Below, piece by piece: positions 8,101 through 16,083 of a DNA stretch of 56,989 nucleotides. Source of the stretch: Bacteroidales bacterium UBA1714 (GTDB lineage Bacteria; Bacteroidota; Bacteroidia; Bacteroidales; Paludibacteraceae); assembly GCA_002317295.1 (NCBI GenBank), contig DCIY01000032.1:1-56989 (forward strand), written 5' to 3'. The notes under the pieces are model-generated. The model was not told the origin of the DNA. It made no database searches and worked only from the letters and a program-made list of their open reading frames with translations. The stretch's first letter is position 1; each line of letters opens with the position of its first letter. Made by a program: the position numbers and the translations under genes.

Positions 8101-11100
8101 GTTTGACCTCCATTTCCGCCATGAAATTGGGAGCCAAGTTGTACAAACGCTTTGGTGTCAATCTCGACGCTAAGGCGATGGTGAAGAGTTATTCGATGCA
8201 AGATATCGAAAACGCGGTGCTGAGTGTGTTCTTAGCCCCCTCCGAATCCCCCTGTAGGGGAGAGGAAGGCAGAGAGGCGGAAGGGCTGAGAGGCAGAGAG
8301 GTGGAAGGGCTGAGAGGCGGAGAGGCGGAAGGGCTGAGAGGCAGAGAGGCGGAAGGGATGAGAGGCGGAGAGGGCGGAGAGGTTCCTCTGACGGGAGCAC
8401 AGCAAGGCATATACTTAGATTGGGAAACCCATCGGGAGGCATTGCAATATAATGTGCCATTGGCCCTTCGTTTGGACCGCAATACAGACCTCAAACATCT
8501 TACCCAAGCGCTGCAGTCGGTAGTTCATGCCCACCCTGCCCTACAAGTACATTTGGAGCAACAAAACGGTGAGGTGATGATGGTCAAACAGGAGGGTGAA
8601 ATGCAACTATACCAACATACGGTGGATCATGCTCTCACCCCGCAGGATTTGCAGGCGTATATGCAACCGTTTGACCTGATGACAGGGCCTCTGTATCGCA
8701 TGACCTGCATCACAGAGCCGGAGGGTTTATGGCTCATCATGGATATTCATCATATCGTCTATGACGGTCTTTCCACGGCCATCTTATTGAGAGATTTGGA
8801 CCTGGCTTATCAAGGTAAAGAACTGATACGAGAAACCTATTCGTTGTTGGACTATGCGCACGATGAGCAAGCCTTGCGTCAAAGCGAACAGTATACCCAA
8901 TCGCAGCAGTATTTTGATGCGCTGATTGATGACATAGAGGCTACCCATTATCCCGAATCCGAAGGATTGGAGTCTGGGTGTCAAGGCGTAGGCCATGTTT
9001 CCACCTCCACAGCACGCGCGACAATAGAGCAAGCCTGCCATCAGTTGGGCATCACCGCCAACAGTTATATGGCGAGCGTGGTCAGTGAGGTATTGCATCG
9101 TATTACGCGTGAGAAGAAAGTATTGTTCACCACCATTTCCAACGGGCGCAACGACATGCGCGTGATGGATACCATCGGTATGTTCGTTCAAACCCTGGTC
9201 GTAGTGGATGAGCAGAAAGCGGGTCGCATTGGCGAACGCATGCAGGCCATGCATCATCAATTGCAACAAACGCTGGATCACGACAATTATCCCTTCTCAG
9301 AAATAGCTTCCCGTCACCATATCACGCCCCAGGTGCTCTATGCCTTCCAAGATGGGGTCATGGACAGCGAAGTGAATATCTGCGGCCAAAATGCACCTCT
9401 GTATGCTTTGGGAATTGAGCAGGCCAAGGCTCCTATATCCGTTCAGGTCAAAGGCAATACCACGGACTTTGTATTCGAAATCGAATATGATAAGTCCTTG
9501 TATGGAGATCAGGAAATGGAACAGTTGAGCCGGTTGTTGGCTACGTTGGCCGGACAATTTGTGCAATCAGAAGCCTTGCCACAGTCGATGGCCATGATTC
9601 CGTCTGATGAAGCAGCCAGTATTTTGAATCGTTCCTACGGAGGTGATATGGATTATGATCACACGCGCACGTTGCCCCATTGGGTGCAGTACTATGCCGA
9701 GCACCAACCTCAGCATCCCGCCGTAGTCGATTTCTGCGGTCAACTCACGTACAGCGAACTGGATGATCGTTCCAATCTATTGGGTCAGATACTTCGCGCC
9801 AAAGGCGTGAGCAAAGATACCTTGGTGGGGGTCATGCTACCTCGAGTCAAGGAGTTTTTGTTGAGCGTGATTGCCATTCAAAAAGCCGGCGGCGCGTATG
9901 TGCCCATGGACAGCGAGTATCCCAATGATCGGTTGCTGTACATGTTGGAAGACTCCGAATCGCGTGTACTGATTACGACGCACGAGTTGTTTGAACTCAA
10001 AAGTCGGGAAGGGAACTTCGATGTTCCTCAAGTCATTTATATAGAGGACATCGATTGGACGCAACCCGCGCAGACCATTAATCTGGCCGAAACGGATGGT
10101 TTGGCGTATATGATTTATACCTCGGGGTCCACGGGTCGCCCCAAGGGCACGATGTTGGAGCATCGTAATCTCATGGCGTTTGCCGGTTGGCGCACGCGCG
10201 TACATTTTGAATATGGTCCGGAGCACAACTTCCTATGCTATCCCAGTTTCTGTTTCGACGCCAGCATTTGCGATTTGCTCTTGCCCGTCTTTGCCGGAAG
10301 TTGCGTACATATTCTGCATGAAGATTTGCGCAAAGATTTAGACGGTATTGCCGCCTATATCGAGCAACACCATATCGATAGTGCCAGTATGCCCACCCAA
10401 TTGGGCATGGCGCTGATTAATGCCCATGAGTTGTCGTTGAAATACCTAGAAATGGGTGGCGAGAAACTCGTGCAAACGACGCCGCGTTCATTCCAGAAAG
10501 TGAACGGCTATGGTCCGACGGAGTTTGCCTGCTGTTCGAGTTACCATCAGGTGAGCGATGACGAAACGGATATCCCCATTGGACGCCCTGCACCCAATTC
10601 CTGGTCTGTGATTGTGGACAGCACCGGCAACATCATGCCTTGGGGCATGGCTGGTGAGATTTGTCTAATAGGCGAACAGATGTCCCGCGGTTACTGGCAT
10701 CAACCAGAGAAAACCGCAGCGGTCTTTACTCCTTGTCCGTTTATGCCGGGCCGTAACATGTACCACACGGGCGATTTGGCCCGTTACAACGACAACGGCG
10801 AACTCGTATATCTGGGCCGCATTGACCACCAGGTGAAGTTGCGTGGGTTCCGCATCGAAATGGGCGAGATAGAGGCACAAATGGCCTCGTACCCTGATGT
10901 TACCGGTTCCATTGCACTGGTTCAAGACATCAGCGGCACCAAACACCTTGTAGGATATTATACCGCCTCCAAGGCCATTGATTCCGCCCAAATGAAAGTC
11001 CACCTGCAAGCCTCGCTCACCGCTTATATGGTGCCCGATGCGCTGGTACAGATGGAGGCTTTTCCACTCACGCCAAACGGCAAAATCGACCGCAAGCAGT

Positions 11101-12569
11101 TACCTATTCCCGCTATTGAGCGCAGCGTCGAATATATGGCTCCGCGCAATGAGTTGGAGGAGAAACTCTGCCACATCTTTGAGCAGATCATTGGCGTGGA
11201 TCCAGTCGGTATCCAAGACGATTTCTTCGAGATAGGCGGTACCTCGCTGTTGGCGATTAAGGCCGTTATTGATATTACCAATTTGGGTAAGCCCATCGTT
11301 TATGGCGATTTGTTCCGTCTCAAAACGCCCCAGGCCATCGCCGCTCATTTGGATCCCAGTTTGGCTACCGAGCAAGAGCAGGACAGTTATTACCGATTCC
11401 ACGATTATGATTACTCGGGCATTGAGCGATTGCTCAGTGACAACCATTTGCCGGAGCAGGAAATGAAGACGCGTTCCTTGGGCAATGTGCTGTTGGCCGG
11501 TGCCACAGGATTTATGGGTATCCATGTGCTCGATTATCTGGTTCGCACGACGGACAGCACTATCTACTGTCTCATTCGTCCTCGTGGCCAATACAGTGGA
11601 GAGAGCCGGTTGAAGACCATGATGGTGTACTACCTCACGGACACCCATAGTGCTTTGATTGGGTCTCGCATTCGCATCATCGAAGACGATATTACCAATG
11701 CCCATTTGGCAGAAGCGTTGCAGGATATTCATGTAGATACGATTTTTAACTGCGCCGCCATGGTCAAGCATTTTGTGGTAGGCAAAGAGATGGATAAGGT
11801 CAATGTGGAAGGTGTGGATAATCTGGTTCGGGTGGCCGAGCAGCAACACGCCTGTTTGATTCATGTATCCACTTACAGCACAGCCGGTTATGTACCTAAC
11901 GAATATCGTTTGCCATACACCGAGCAACAACTCTATATCGGTCAATGCACCGATAATGAGTATATACGAACCAAGTTCCTGTCGGAGAGAATCGTGCTTC
12001 AGGCAGTGGCGGACGGTCGCATACAAGGAAAAGTCATGCGTGTCGGTAACCTGATGGCCCGAGAGCAGGATGGTGAGTTCCAAATCAATATCCACGCCAA
12101 TGCGTTCCTTAATAACCTCAGGTCCTTGAAATCCTTGGGTCTGATTACTTCGGATTTGATGGCTACACCGTTGGAGATGTCCCCGATTGACTGTGTGGCT
12201 CAAGCGATTGGTCTGTTGGCCACCACACCGAACGAGATGGTGTTGTTCCATCCGTATAACAATTATCGCATCTGCCGCTCGATACTCACCGAAGAAATGG
12301 ACAAACTGGGTTATCCTATTCGTTTGGCCACTCCTACCCAATTTAAGCAGCAATTGGATGCCGCCATGCAGGATGATACCAGGAGCGATCAGATGCAGGG
12401 GATTATTCACTATACAACCAATATTGCCAAGGGCCTGTATCCATTGGGAGCCGACAATTTCTACACCACTCAGGTGCTGATGTGGCTTGGATTTACCTGG
12501 CCTATGACCACGAATGATTATATCCGTTCGTTGCTTGACAAACTCGATGGACTGGCTTATTTTGATTAA
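5133..12569 (+). CDS. Non-ribosomal peptide synthetase, C-A-T-C-A-T-R, dipeptide aldehyde type
   Basis: Domains in order: condensation 1 (about 1-425, HHILMDG), adenylation 1 (436-930, LYTSGSTGKPKG), carrier 1 (958-1033, Ser in GLTSISAMKL), condensation 2 (1088-1505, HHIVYDG), adenylation 2 (1513-1990, IYTSGSTGRPKG), carrier 2 (2001-2075, DDFFEIGGTSLLA) and thioester reductase (2116-2478, GATGFMG and YIRTK). All catalytic motifs are intact. Two modules plus a reductase imply a dipeptide released as an aldehyde, which in this family may cyclise to a pyrazinone. The first C domain suggests N-acylation or another N-cap. Hand-read specificity codes, uncertain: DAMVGGLVA-K for A1 and DACSEGGCC-K for A2. 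Genome-wide repeats are read in frame at three linkers. No phosphopantetheinyl transferase is in the window. Regulatory genes follow in the same operon. Confidence 0.93.
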   Translation: MIYPLNQSQLGIYYASKSQEPDCNYTISCLFDLHQDIDLERLRRAIEAAVMNHPHLLDTVVVNDEGDPMFERQEQAVYHLDITQATDIETLMSQFAQDLPFEAGMLMDNYLVHTPKQDYLCLHIHHILMDGCGLEVLLQDISAAYDGKELMPETTDAIAMNQVEQAKRQSPAYQEEKTWYEQTFGGVEGVSLPLKDVYTEGEHGYVTERHELSAIDSGQVAALAAREKMGISIPYTAAFAWTLHAFTGDEDISYATFFHGRKKDQMGAVTMMVRTMPITHAMGSLTTVKELLSQTHDMIQNVRSKDSVGFGEVCGMSGFNGDVGFIYQGRITDSALMLGGQPYHWQYLSKHEPGLRLNVQIQEHGDHQLEMVIGYPKHEYSQEWIQEFVSSFEHILGQLCEVENLSDITPAGEAQCQRLDGLMPHGLPQHEGKGETMISLWHQSVAKYGERTAFHYEDVTYTYRELDELTDRIAARIRSMVTPVQDSPLPPVVSILIPRNEWMILAPLAALKAGCAYQPLDPSYPAERLNFMVHDSQAALVITTEELRPILSEYEGAVLMADNGAPSDSPCRGEEGGEAEGLRGGEAEGLRGGEAEGLRGREDRLFILLYTSGSTGKPKGVMLSHKNVISYVRFVIREWEYSPEIRSAAYASFGFDANLMDMYPTLVAGGMLNIIPDAIRLDLNAIGDYVEKNQITHMVMTTQVGQQFATTYDKIGCLRCLGMGGEKMVSMPLPSGYKIYNLYGPTECSVAVTYKHVTHNEVNIPIGRATDDVQLYVVDKHLHRLPIGAPGELIAVGTQVGMGYLNLPDKTAQAFVDFQGQRAYRTGDIVRFRNDGDIEFVGRKDGQVKIRGFRIELKEIESVIREYEGISDVTVQAFDYEGGGKYIVAYIVGNQPIDITALNAFIADQKPPYMVPAYTMQLEKIPLNVNQKVDKKALPKPEANNAECKIQNAELDGARLNILEEEIKQMIVDCTHQEDFTLTTPLIYAGLTSISAMKLGAKLYKRFGVNLDAKAMVKSYSMQDIENAVLSVFLAPSESPCRGEEGREAEGLRGREVEGLRGGEAEGLRGREAEGMRGGEGGEVPLTGAQQGIYLDWETHREALQYNVPLALRLDRNTDLKHLTQALQSVVHAHPALQVHLEQQNGEVMMVKQEGEMQLYQHTVDHALTPQDLQAYMQPFDLMTGPLYRMTCITEPEGLWLIMDIHHIVYDGLSTAILLRDLDLAYQGKELIRETYSLLDYAHDEQALRQSEQYTQSQQYFDALIDDIEATHYPESEGLESGCQGVGHVSTSTARATIEQACHQLGITANSYMASVVSEVLHRITREKKVLFTTISNGRNDMRVMDTIGMFVQTLVVVDEQKAGRIGERMQAMHHQLQQTLDHDNYPFSEIASRHHITPQVLYAFQDGVMDSEVNICGQNAPLYALGIEQAKAPISVQVKGNTTDFVFEIEYDKSLYGDQEMEQLSRLLATLAGQFVQSEALPQSMAMIPSDEAASILNRSYGGDMDYDHTRTLPHWVQYYAEHQPQHPAVVDFCGQLTYSELDDRSNLLGQILRAKGVSKDTLVGVMLPRVKEFLLSVIAIQKAGGAYVPMDSEYPNDRLLYMLEDSESRVLITTHELFELKSREGNFDVPQVIYIEDIDWTQPAQTINLAETDGLAYMIYTSGSTGRPKGTMLEHRNLMAFAGWRTRVHFEYGPEHNFLCYPSFCFDASICDLLLPVFAGSCVHILHEDLRKDLDGIAAYIEQHHIDSASMPTQLGMALINAHELSLKYLEMGGEKLVQTTPRSFQKVNGYGPTEFACCSSYHQVSDDETDIPIGRPAPNSWSVIVDSTGNIMPWGMAGEICLIGEQMSRGYWHQPEKTAAVFTPCPFMPGRNMYHTGDLARYNDNGELVYLGRIDHQVKLRGFRIEMGEIEAQMASYPDVTGSIALVQDISGTKHLVGYYTASKAIDSAQMKVHLQASLTAYMVPDALVQMEAFPLTPNGKIDRKQLPIPAIERSVEYMAPRNELEEKLCHIFEQIIGVDPVGIQDDFFEIGGTSLLAIKAVIDITNLGKPIVYGDLFRLKTPQAIAAHLDPSLATEQEQDSYYRFHDYDYSGIERLLSDNHLPEQEMKTRSLGNVLLAGATGFMGIHVLDYLVRTTDSTIYCLIRPRGQYSGESRLKTMMVYYLTDTHSALIGSRIRIIEDDITNAHLAEALQDIHVDTIFNCAAMVKHFVVGKEMDKVNVEGVDNLVRVAEQQHACLIHVSTYSTAGYVPNEYRLPYTEQQLYIGQCTDNEYIRTKFLSERIVLQAVADGRIQGKVMRVGNLMAREQDGEFQINIHANAFLNNLRSLKSLGLITSDLMATPLEMSPIDCVAQAIGLLATTPNEMVLFHPYNNYRICRSILTEEMDKLGYPIRLATPTQFKQQLDAAMQDDTRSDQMQGIIHYTTNIAKGLYPLGADNFYTTQVLMWLGFTWPMTTNDYIRSLLDKLDGLAYFD
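6825..6940 (+). repeat. Composite octamer repeat inside adenylation domain 1
   Basis: A header GCCCCCTCCGACTCCCC and hairpin (CTCCCC, CTGTA, GGGGAG) are followed by 8-mers of the type GAGGCGGA and AGGGCTGA. It is translated as GEAEGLRG units (residues about 565-603) between motifs A2 and A3. The same composite lies at 8235-8392 and in the intergenic gap at 19918-20084. Confidence 0.9.
7963..7996 (+). repeat. Heptamer repeat between adenylation 1 and carrier 1
   Basis: The tract alternates AATGCAG, AATGCAA and AATTCAA units and is read as NNAECKIQNAEL (residues about 944-956). The same heptamer family occurs between genes at 18155-18240 and 54562-54593. Confidence 0.8.
8235..8392 (+). repeat. 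Composite octamer repeat between carrier 1 and condensation 2
   Basis: Second in-gene copy of the header-hairpin-octamer element (header with one base change, GAATCCCC). It is read as EAEGLRG-type units at residues about 1035-1087, in the linker before condensation domain 2. Confidence 0.9.
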
Positions 12570-12585
12570 CGAAAACGATAACGAT

Positions 12586-12888
12586 ATGAAAACAAGTATT
12601 CAAACATTAGACGATTGCACCTTAGTGTGCCCACAAGGATGCATGGACACCGCTTCTGTGGCGGAATTTGCTGCCGCATTACAACCCGTTATGGAACTGA
12701 GCGACACCCAGGTAGTGGTGGATTGCAAGGAATTGGAATATATCTCCAGCAGCGGTTTGCGCCAATTTATTCTGTTGCTCAAGAGCACCCGTAGTCATGG
12801 CACCAAACTCGTGCTCAAGAACCTCAACGAGGCCGTCAAAGAGGTATTTACCATGACCGGATCCATGCAAATATTCACCATTGAATAA
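12586..12888 (+). CDS. STAS domain protein, anti-sigma factor antagonist (RsbV/SpoIIAA-like)
   Basis: This 100-residue protein is a single STAS domain. It carries the conserved block LEYISSSGLRQF (about residues 50-61), where one serine is the phosphorylation site in SpoIIAA/RsbV proteins. ATG at 12586 lies 16 bases after the synthetase stop and is preferred to an upstream in-frame codon inside that gene. It is followed after 9 bases by the phosphatase/kinase gene. In the known partner switch, the unphosphorylated STAS protein binds the kinase and frees that kinase's target. No sigma or anti-sigma gene lies beside it, so the target here is unknown. Confidence 0.88.
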   Translation: MKTSIQTLDDCTLVCPQGCMDTASVAEFAAALQPVMELSDTQVVVDCKELEYISSSGLRQFILLLKSTRSHGTKLVLKNLNEAVKEVFTMTGSMQIFTIE

Positions 12889-12897
12889 TTTTGTCCT

Positions 12898-14916
12898 ATG
12901 AAGCGAATCAGCAACCGACCCGCCATACGTGCCTTGCTGCTGGCCTTATTGGTATATATCGCCATCATAGGTTCCATGTATGCTTTGTCCATATTCAATG
13001 GACACAAGTTAACCCAACAGCGCACCCGACGTCTGATGAGCAGTATTGCCTGGAATGTAGAAACAATGCTCTACACCATGGGTAATAATGCCACCAGTTT
13101 TTTATCTTCCTATGGCACCATTGATATGAATGATACGGATAATTCCCGTTTGACATTGAATCAAGAAGAATTGGCCACATTACGTCACAAACAGTTTGCC
13201 GACGCGTTGGACGAGTTTGTATTGTCCAATCGTTATACCGCCGCAGCGGGGTTTTATTTTGAACCCGGCGTGATTGATGGACCTGCATTTCAGCCGTTTT
13301 ATCATCGGGGAGACAGTGGTCTCAGTCGTATAAAAGATCACTTTGATATCACTCATTCAAGCATCTACAATAAGGTGCAAGAAGAACGTCATAACTGGTG
13401 GTATGTGAGCGAGCATCTGTCCACATACGGAGAACCTATTCTAACCAGTGTAACACCTATCTATTTAAACAACACCCACCATTTTTTAGGGGTGTTTGTG
13501 ATGGATTATGCCCTTACCTCGCTTAACCAGTTTCTCAAGGATATCCGGCCCTACAAAGAGGCGGAGATTTTTGTTATCAGTTCTGAAAATGTAGTGATTG
13601 CCCAAACCGATTCACTATACTTTGGTTACCATGTGGAGGATTTACCCAACTGGGATCCAGAGATTTTTGGTAATGAGGAAGTGGATTTTCCATGGTTGCC
13701 ATGGAAATTGAGGATGTACACGCCTATCGAAGCCGTTCAACATACGCTATTATCTTTTCTCAATTCGTTTATTCTCTATGGATCTGCCGGATTGATTCTG
13801 TTGATAGGATGTATAGCCTTGGCTATTCGAGCCATTCGGCGCAACACACGCGCCCAACAGGCGATTGAAAATGAGATTCGTATGGCCGGAGATGTGCAAA
13901 AATCATTATTGCCAGAGCAGTTGCCAGACCTGCCGGAAGTGAAGATTAACGCGTTATTGCGTCCTGCAAAAGATGTGGCAGGAGATGTGTATGAGGTACA
14001 GCAAAAGGGGAACTTTATCTACTTTATGATTGGAGACGTCAGCGGCAAGGGCTTGCAAGCCAGCATGCTGATGGCCATGCTCAGCGGACTGTTTCGTCAT
14101 GAGATTCATTATGACAAATCGCCTTCTCATATCATGTCCCAACTCAATCGGGCCTTGGTGGAACGCAACCCATCTACCCTCTTTTGTACCATGTTGATTG
14201 GTAAATTAGACACCCGTTCGGGCGAAGTGCAACTATGTAATGCCGGGCATAATCTGCCGGTGCTTCGCAACAAACTCATTGAATTACATCCCCATATGAT
14301 GCTGGGCATCGTACCCAACTATCCCTATTGCGATGAGATGCAATGGTTGAATCCGGGGGACACCCTGTTGTGCTACACCGATGGTGTGACAGAGGCTATG
14401 AATAGTAAACGGGAACTGTTTGGCACCGCGCGCTTGCTGTCCTTTAAACCTCATATCAACACCATCATTCAGGCCGTGGATGCCTTTTGTGGCAGGATGA
14501 AACAGGCGGATGACATTACCATGCTCAGTTTAAATTATACCCCGTGGGTGATGCATTCGGTTGATGATACGGCACATTTACGAGAGTTTCTGGTGGAAAA
14601 GACCTCCATGAGTGGTCCTACCTTGGCGCATACCCAATTGGGAATCGAAGAAATGGCGGTCAACGCCTTCAGTTATGGCCAGGCTTCCTGGTTAAGCGTG
14701 GGCGTGAGCATTGAAAACGAAGTGGTAAATGTTCACCTGGTGCATAATGGAGATGCGTTTGATCCTACCCAATATGTGGATAAGTCCAAAAAACTGTTCA
14801 AAGAGGACGAATTACAAATAGGAGGCCATGGCATTTCCCTGGTACGGCAGATTACCCGTGAGATGCGTTACGAACGCTGGGGCAACTGCAACCATTTGGT
14901 TTTGGTAATGGCCTAG
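12898..14916 (+). CDS. Membrane SpoIIE/RsbU-type phosphatase fused to RsbW-like kinase domain
   Basis: The 672-residue protein begins with a membrane helix (about 15-37), has an extracytoplasmic sensor region (about 38-278, possibly Cache-like), and a second helix (about 283-310). A PP2C/SpoIIE domain (about 325-540) shows the metal-binding motifs DVAGDVYE, GDVSGKG, YTDGVTEA and QADDIT. The C-terminal domain (about 545-672) is a GHKL ATPase with an N-box (GIEEMAVNAFSYG) and G-box (GGHGISL) as in RsbW/SpoIIAB. One polypeptide thus joins an enzyme that removes phosphate from the STAS protein with one that could add it. It is the third gene of the synthetase operon. Its stop overlaps the stop of the convergent gene in a CTAG. 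Confidence 0.87.
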   Translation: MKRISNRPAIRALLLALLVYIAIIGSMYALSIFNGHKLTQQRTRRLMSSIAWNVETMLYTMGNNATSFLSSYGTIDMNDTDNSRLTLNQEELATLRHKQFADALDEFVLSNRYTAAAGFYFEPGVIDGPAFQPFYHRGDSGLSRIKDHFDITHSSIYNKVQEERHNWWYVSEHLSTYGEPILTSVTPIYLNNTHHFLGVFVMDYALTSLNQFLKDIRPYKEAEIFVISSENVVIAQTDSLYFGYHVEDLPNWDPEIFGNEEVDFPWLPWKLRMYTPIEAVQHTLLSFLNSFILYGSAGLILLIGCIALAIRAIRRNTRAQQAIENEIRMAGDVQKSLLPEQLPDLPEVKINALLRPAKDVAGDVYEVQQKGNFIYFMIGDVSGKGLQASMLMAMLSGLFRHEIHYDKSPSHIMSQLNRALVERNPSTLFCTMLIGKLDTRSGEVQLCNAGHNLPVLRNKLIELHPHMMLGIVPNYPYCDEMQWLNPGDTLLCYTDGVTEAMNSKRELFGTARLLSFKPHINTIIQAVDAFCGRMKQADDITMLSLNYTPWVMHSVDDTAHLREFLVEKTSMSGPTLAHTQLGIEEMAVNAFSYGQASWLSVGVSIENEVVNVHLVHNGDAFDPTQYVDKSKKLFKEDELQIGGHGISLVRQITREMRYERWGNCNHLVLVMA

Positions 14917-16067
14917 TGAAGAAGTGCACGGACATGCGCGTCCGGAGCCTCCATGATATTCCAGGATAACACGGCGCCACTGAAACCGGCGTTCTGTATC
15001 GCCTGCATGGATTCCTGAATATATTCCGGTGTCGTAGGAGCAAACTGCTCATGGTAGTTGATCTCGATGCCGGGATATTTTTTGCATGCTAAGTGCGCCA
15101 TTGCCTGCAGTTGGCTATTAAGAAAAGCCACATCGGTAACGAGGTCGGGATAACCTGTGGCATTCGGCACACTCTTGCGCAGCAATTCGTAGTCATAACC
15201 AATACCTGCCGGAGCGTGGGTTTGACGATAAAGCATCGGTTTGATAAAGTCTGCATGAACTGCCAATATCGTGTAGTCCTGCCCTACATACGGCGCTAAC
15301 AGCGGTGCAAACAAGTCCATTCCCACTTCCATTCCGCGACTGTGAAACCAGTCCGCCACTTGTCCTACACTTTCGCTGACTACCTTACCCTTGGCCTCAA
15401 AATACCGAGCCGCCAGGGAGTCCGTGAATTGTCCATGGTCGTTGACTGAGAAGAACGCATCGCCTATCTGCTCATAGCGCTCGCGCACTTGAGCCAAATC
15501 GACACCCAACCCAGCATAGCGGGCCGCACAATGCTCACACCCGCAGTTCAGCACACCCTGCACCCCACACACAAACGACTGGGTACGGATGCGATCGAGA
15601 AACACTCCGTCGAAAGGCAAATAGGCGAGATGGGTTTCGTAAAAAGTCAACAGATTGGCTATATTTTGAGGATTGGTGGGACAATTAAACCGAAAGCCTT
15701 CCGGCAAGTTCCACTGCGAGTTAGATGGCACTTGTCCCCAAATATCCACCGCAGGTGTATTGTCCAGAATAGCCTCTGTTTCCGCAAACACCGGTAACCA
15801 AAACAGCATTGAGATATTGCGGGCATGGAGAAACTCTCCAATGGCCTGGTACATCTCGTCATCCAAATTCCAGCCAATAATGACCTTATCCACCTTGACC
15901 TGCCCAATCACCGTATCCAACCGGGCAATGATTTGCTGTGTTGTATAATTGGGTCGATACCAATCACCGGAAGACACCTGAAGGATATATCCCAGTTCTG
16001 CTTGGGGTTTGGTAGCACATCCCCAACCCAGCCAAACGATTGCCAAGAAGAATACCAGTCTTTTCAT
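14913..16067 (-). CDS. Lipoprotein with TIM-barrel, glycoside-hydrolase-like
   Basis: The 384-residue protein starts MKRLVFFLAIVWLGWGC, a signal peptide ending in a lipobox-like cysteine, so it is probably a membrane lipoprotein. ATG at 16067 was chosen because the frame upstream encodes no signal and overlaps the subtilase gene. The core looks like a TIM barrel: segments such as KVDKVIIGWNLDDEM, ISMLFWLPVF and FDGVFLDRIRTQ resemble strands of GH10/GHL-type putative glycosidases. A cysteine group (CGVQ, NCGCEHC) near residue 175 is unusual and may form disulfides or bind metal. No exact family or substrate can be given. It is the last gene of a minus-strand group with the subtilase. Confidence 0.6.
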   Translation of the reverse strand: MKRLVFFLAIVWLGWGCATKPQAELGYILQVSSGDWYRPNYTTQQIIARLDTVIGQVKVDKVIIGWNLDDEMYQAIGEFLHARNISMLFWLPVFAETEAILDNTPAVDIWGQVPSNSQWNLPEGFRFNCPTNPQNIANLLTFYETHLAYLPFDGVFLDRIRTQSFVCGVQGVLNCGCEHCAARYAGLGVDLAQVRERYEQIGDAFFSVNDHGQFTDSLAARYFEAKGKVVSESVGQVADWFHSRGMEVGMDLFAPLLAPYVGQDYTILAVHADFIKPMLYRQTHAPAGIGYDYELLRKSVPNATGYPDLVTDVAFLNSQLQAMAHLACKKYPGIEINYHEQFAPTTPEYIQESMQAIQNAGFSGAVLSWNIMEAPDAHVRALLH

Positions 16068-16083
16068 ATGCTCATTCAACGAA

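Noticed and set aside
11100..12410. A 436-codon open frame on the minus strand
   Set aside because: It lies wholly antisense to the reductase and carrier domains of the synthetase; the protein has no family features and the plus-strand motifs are unambiguous.
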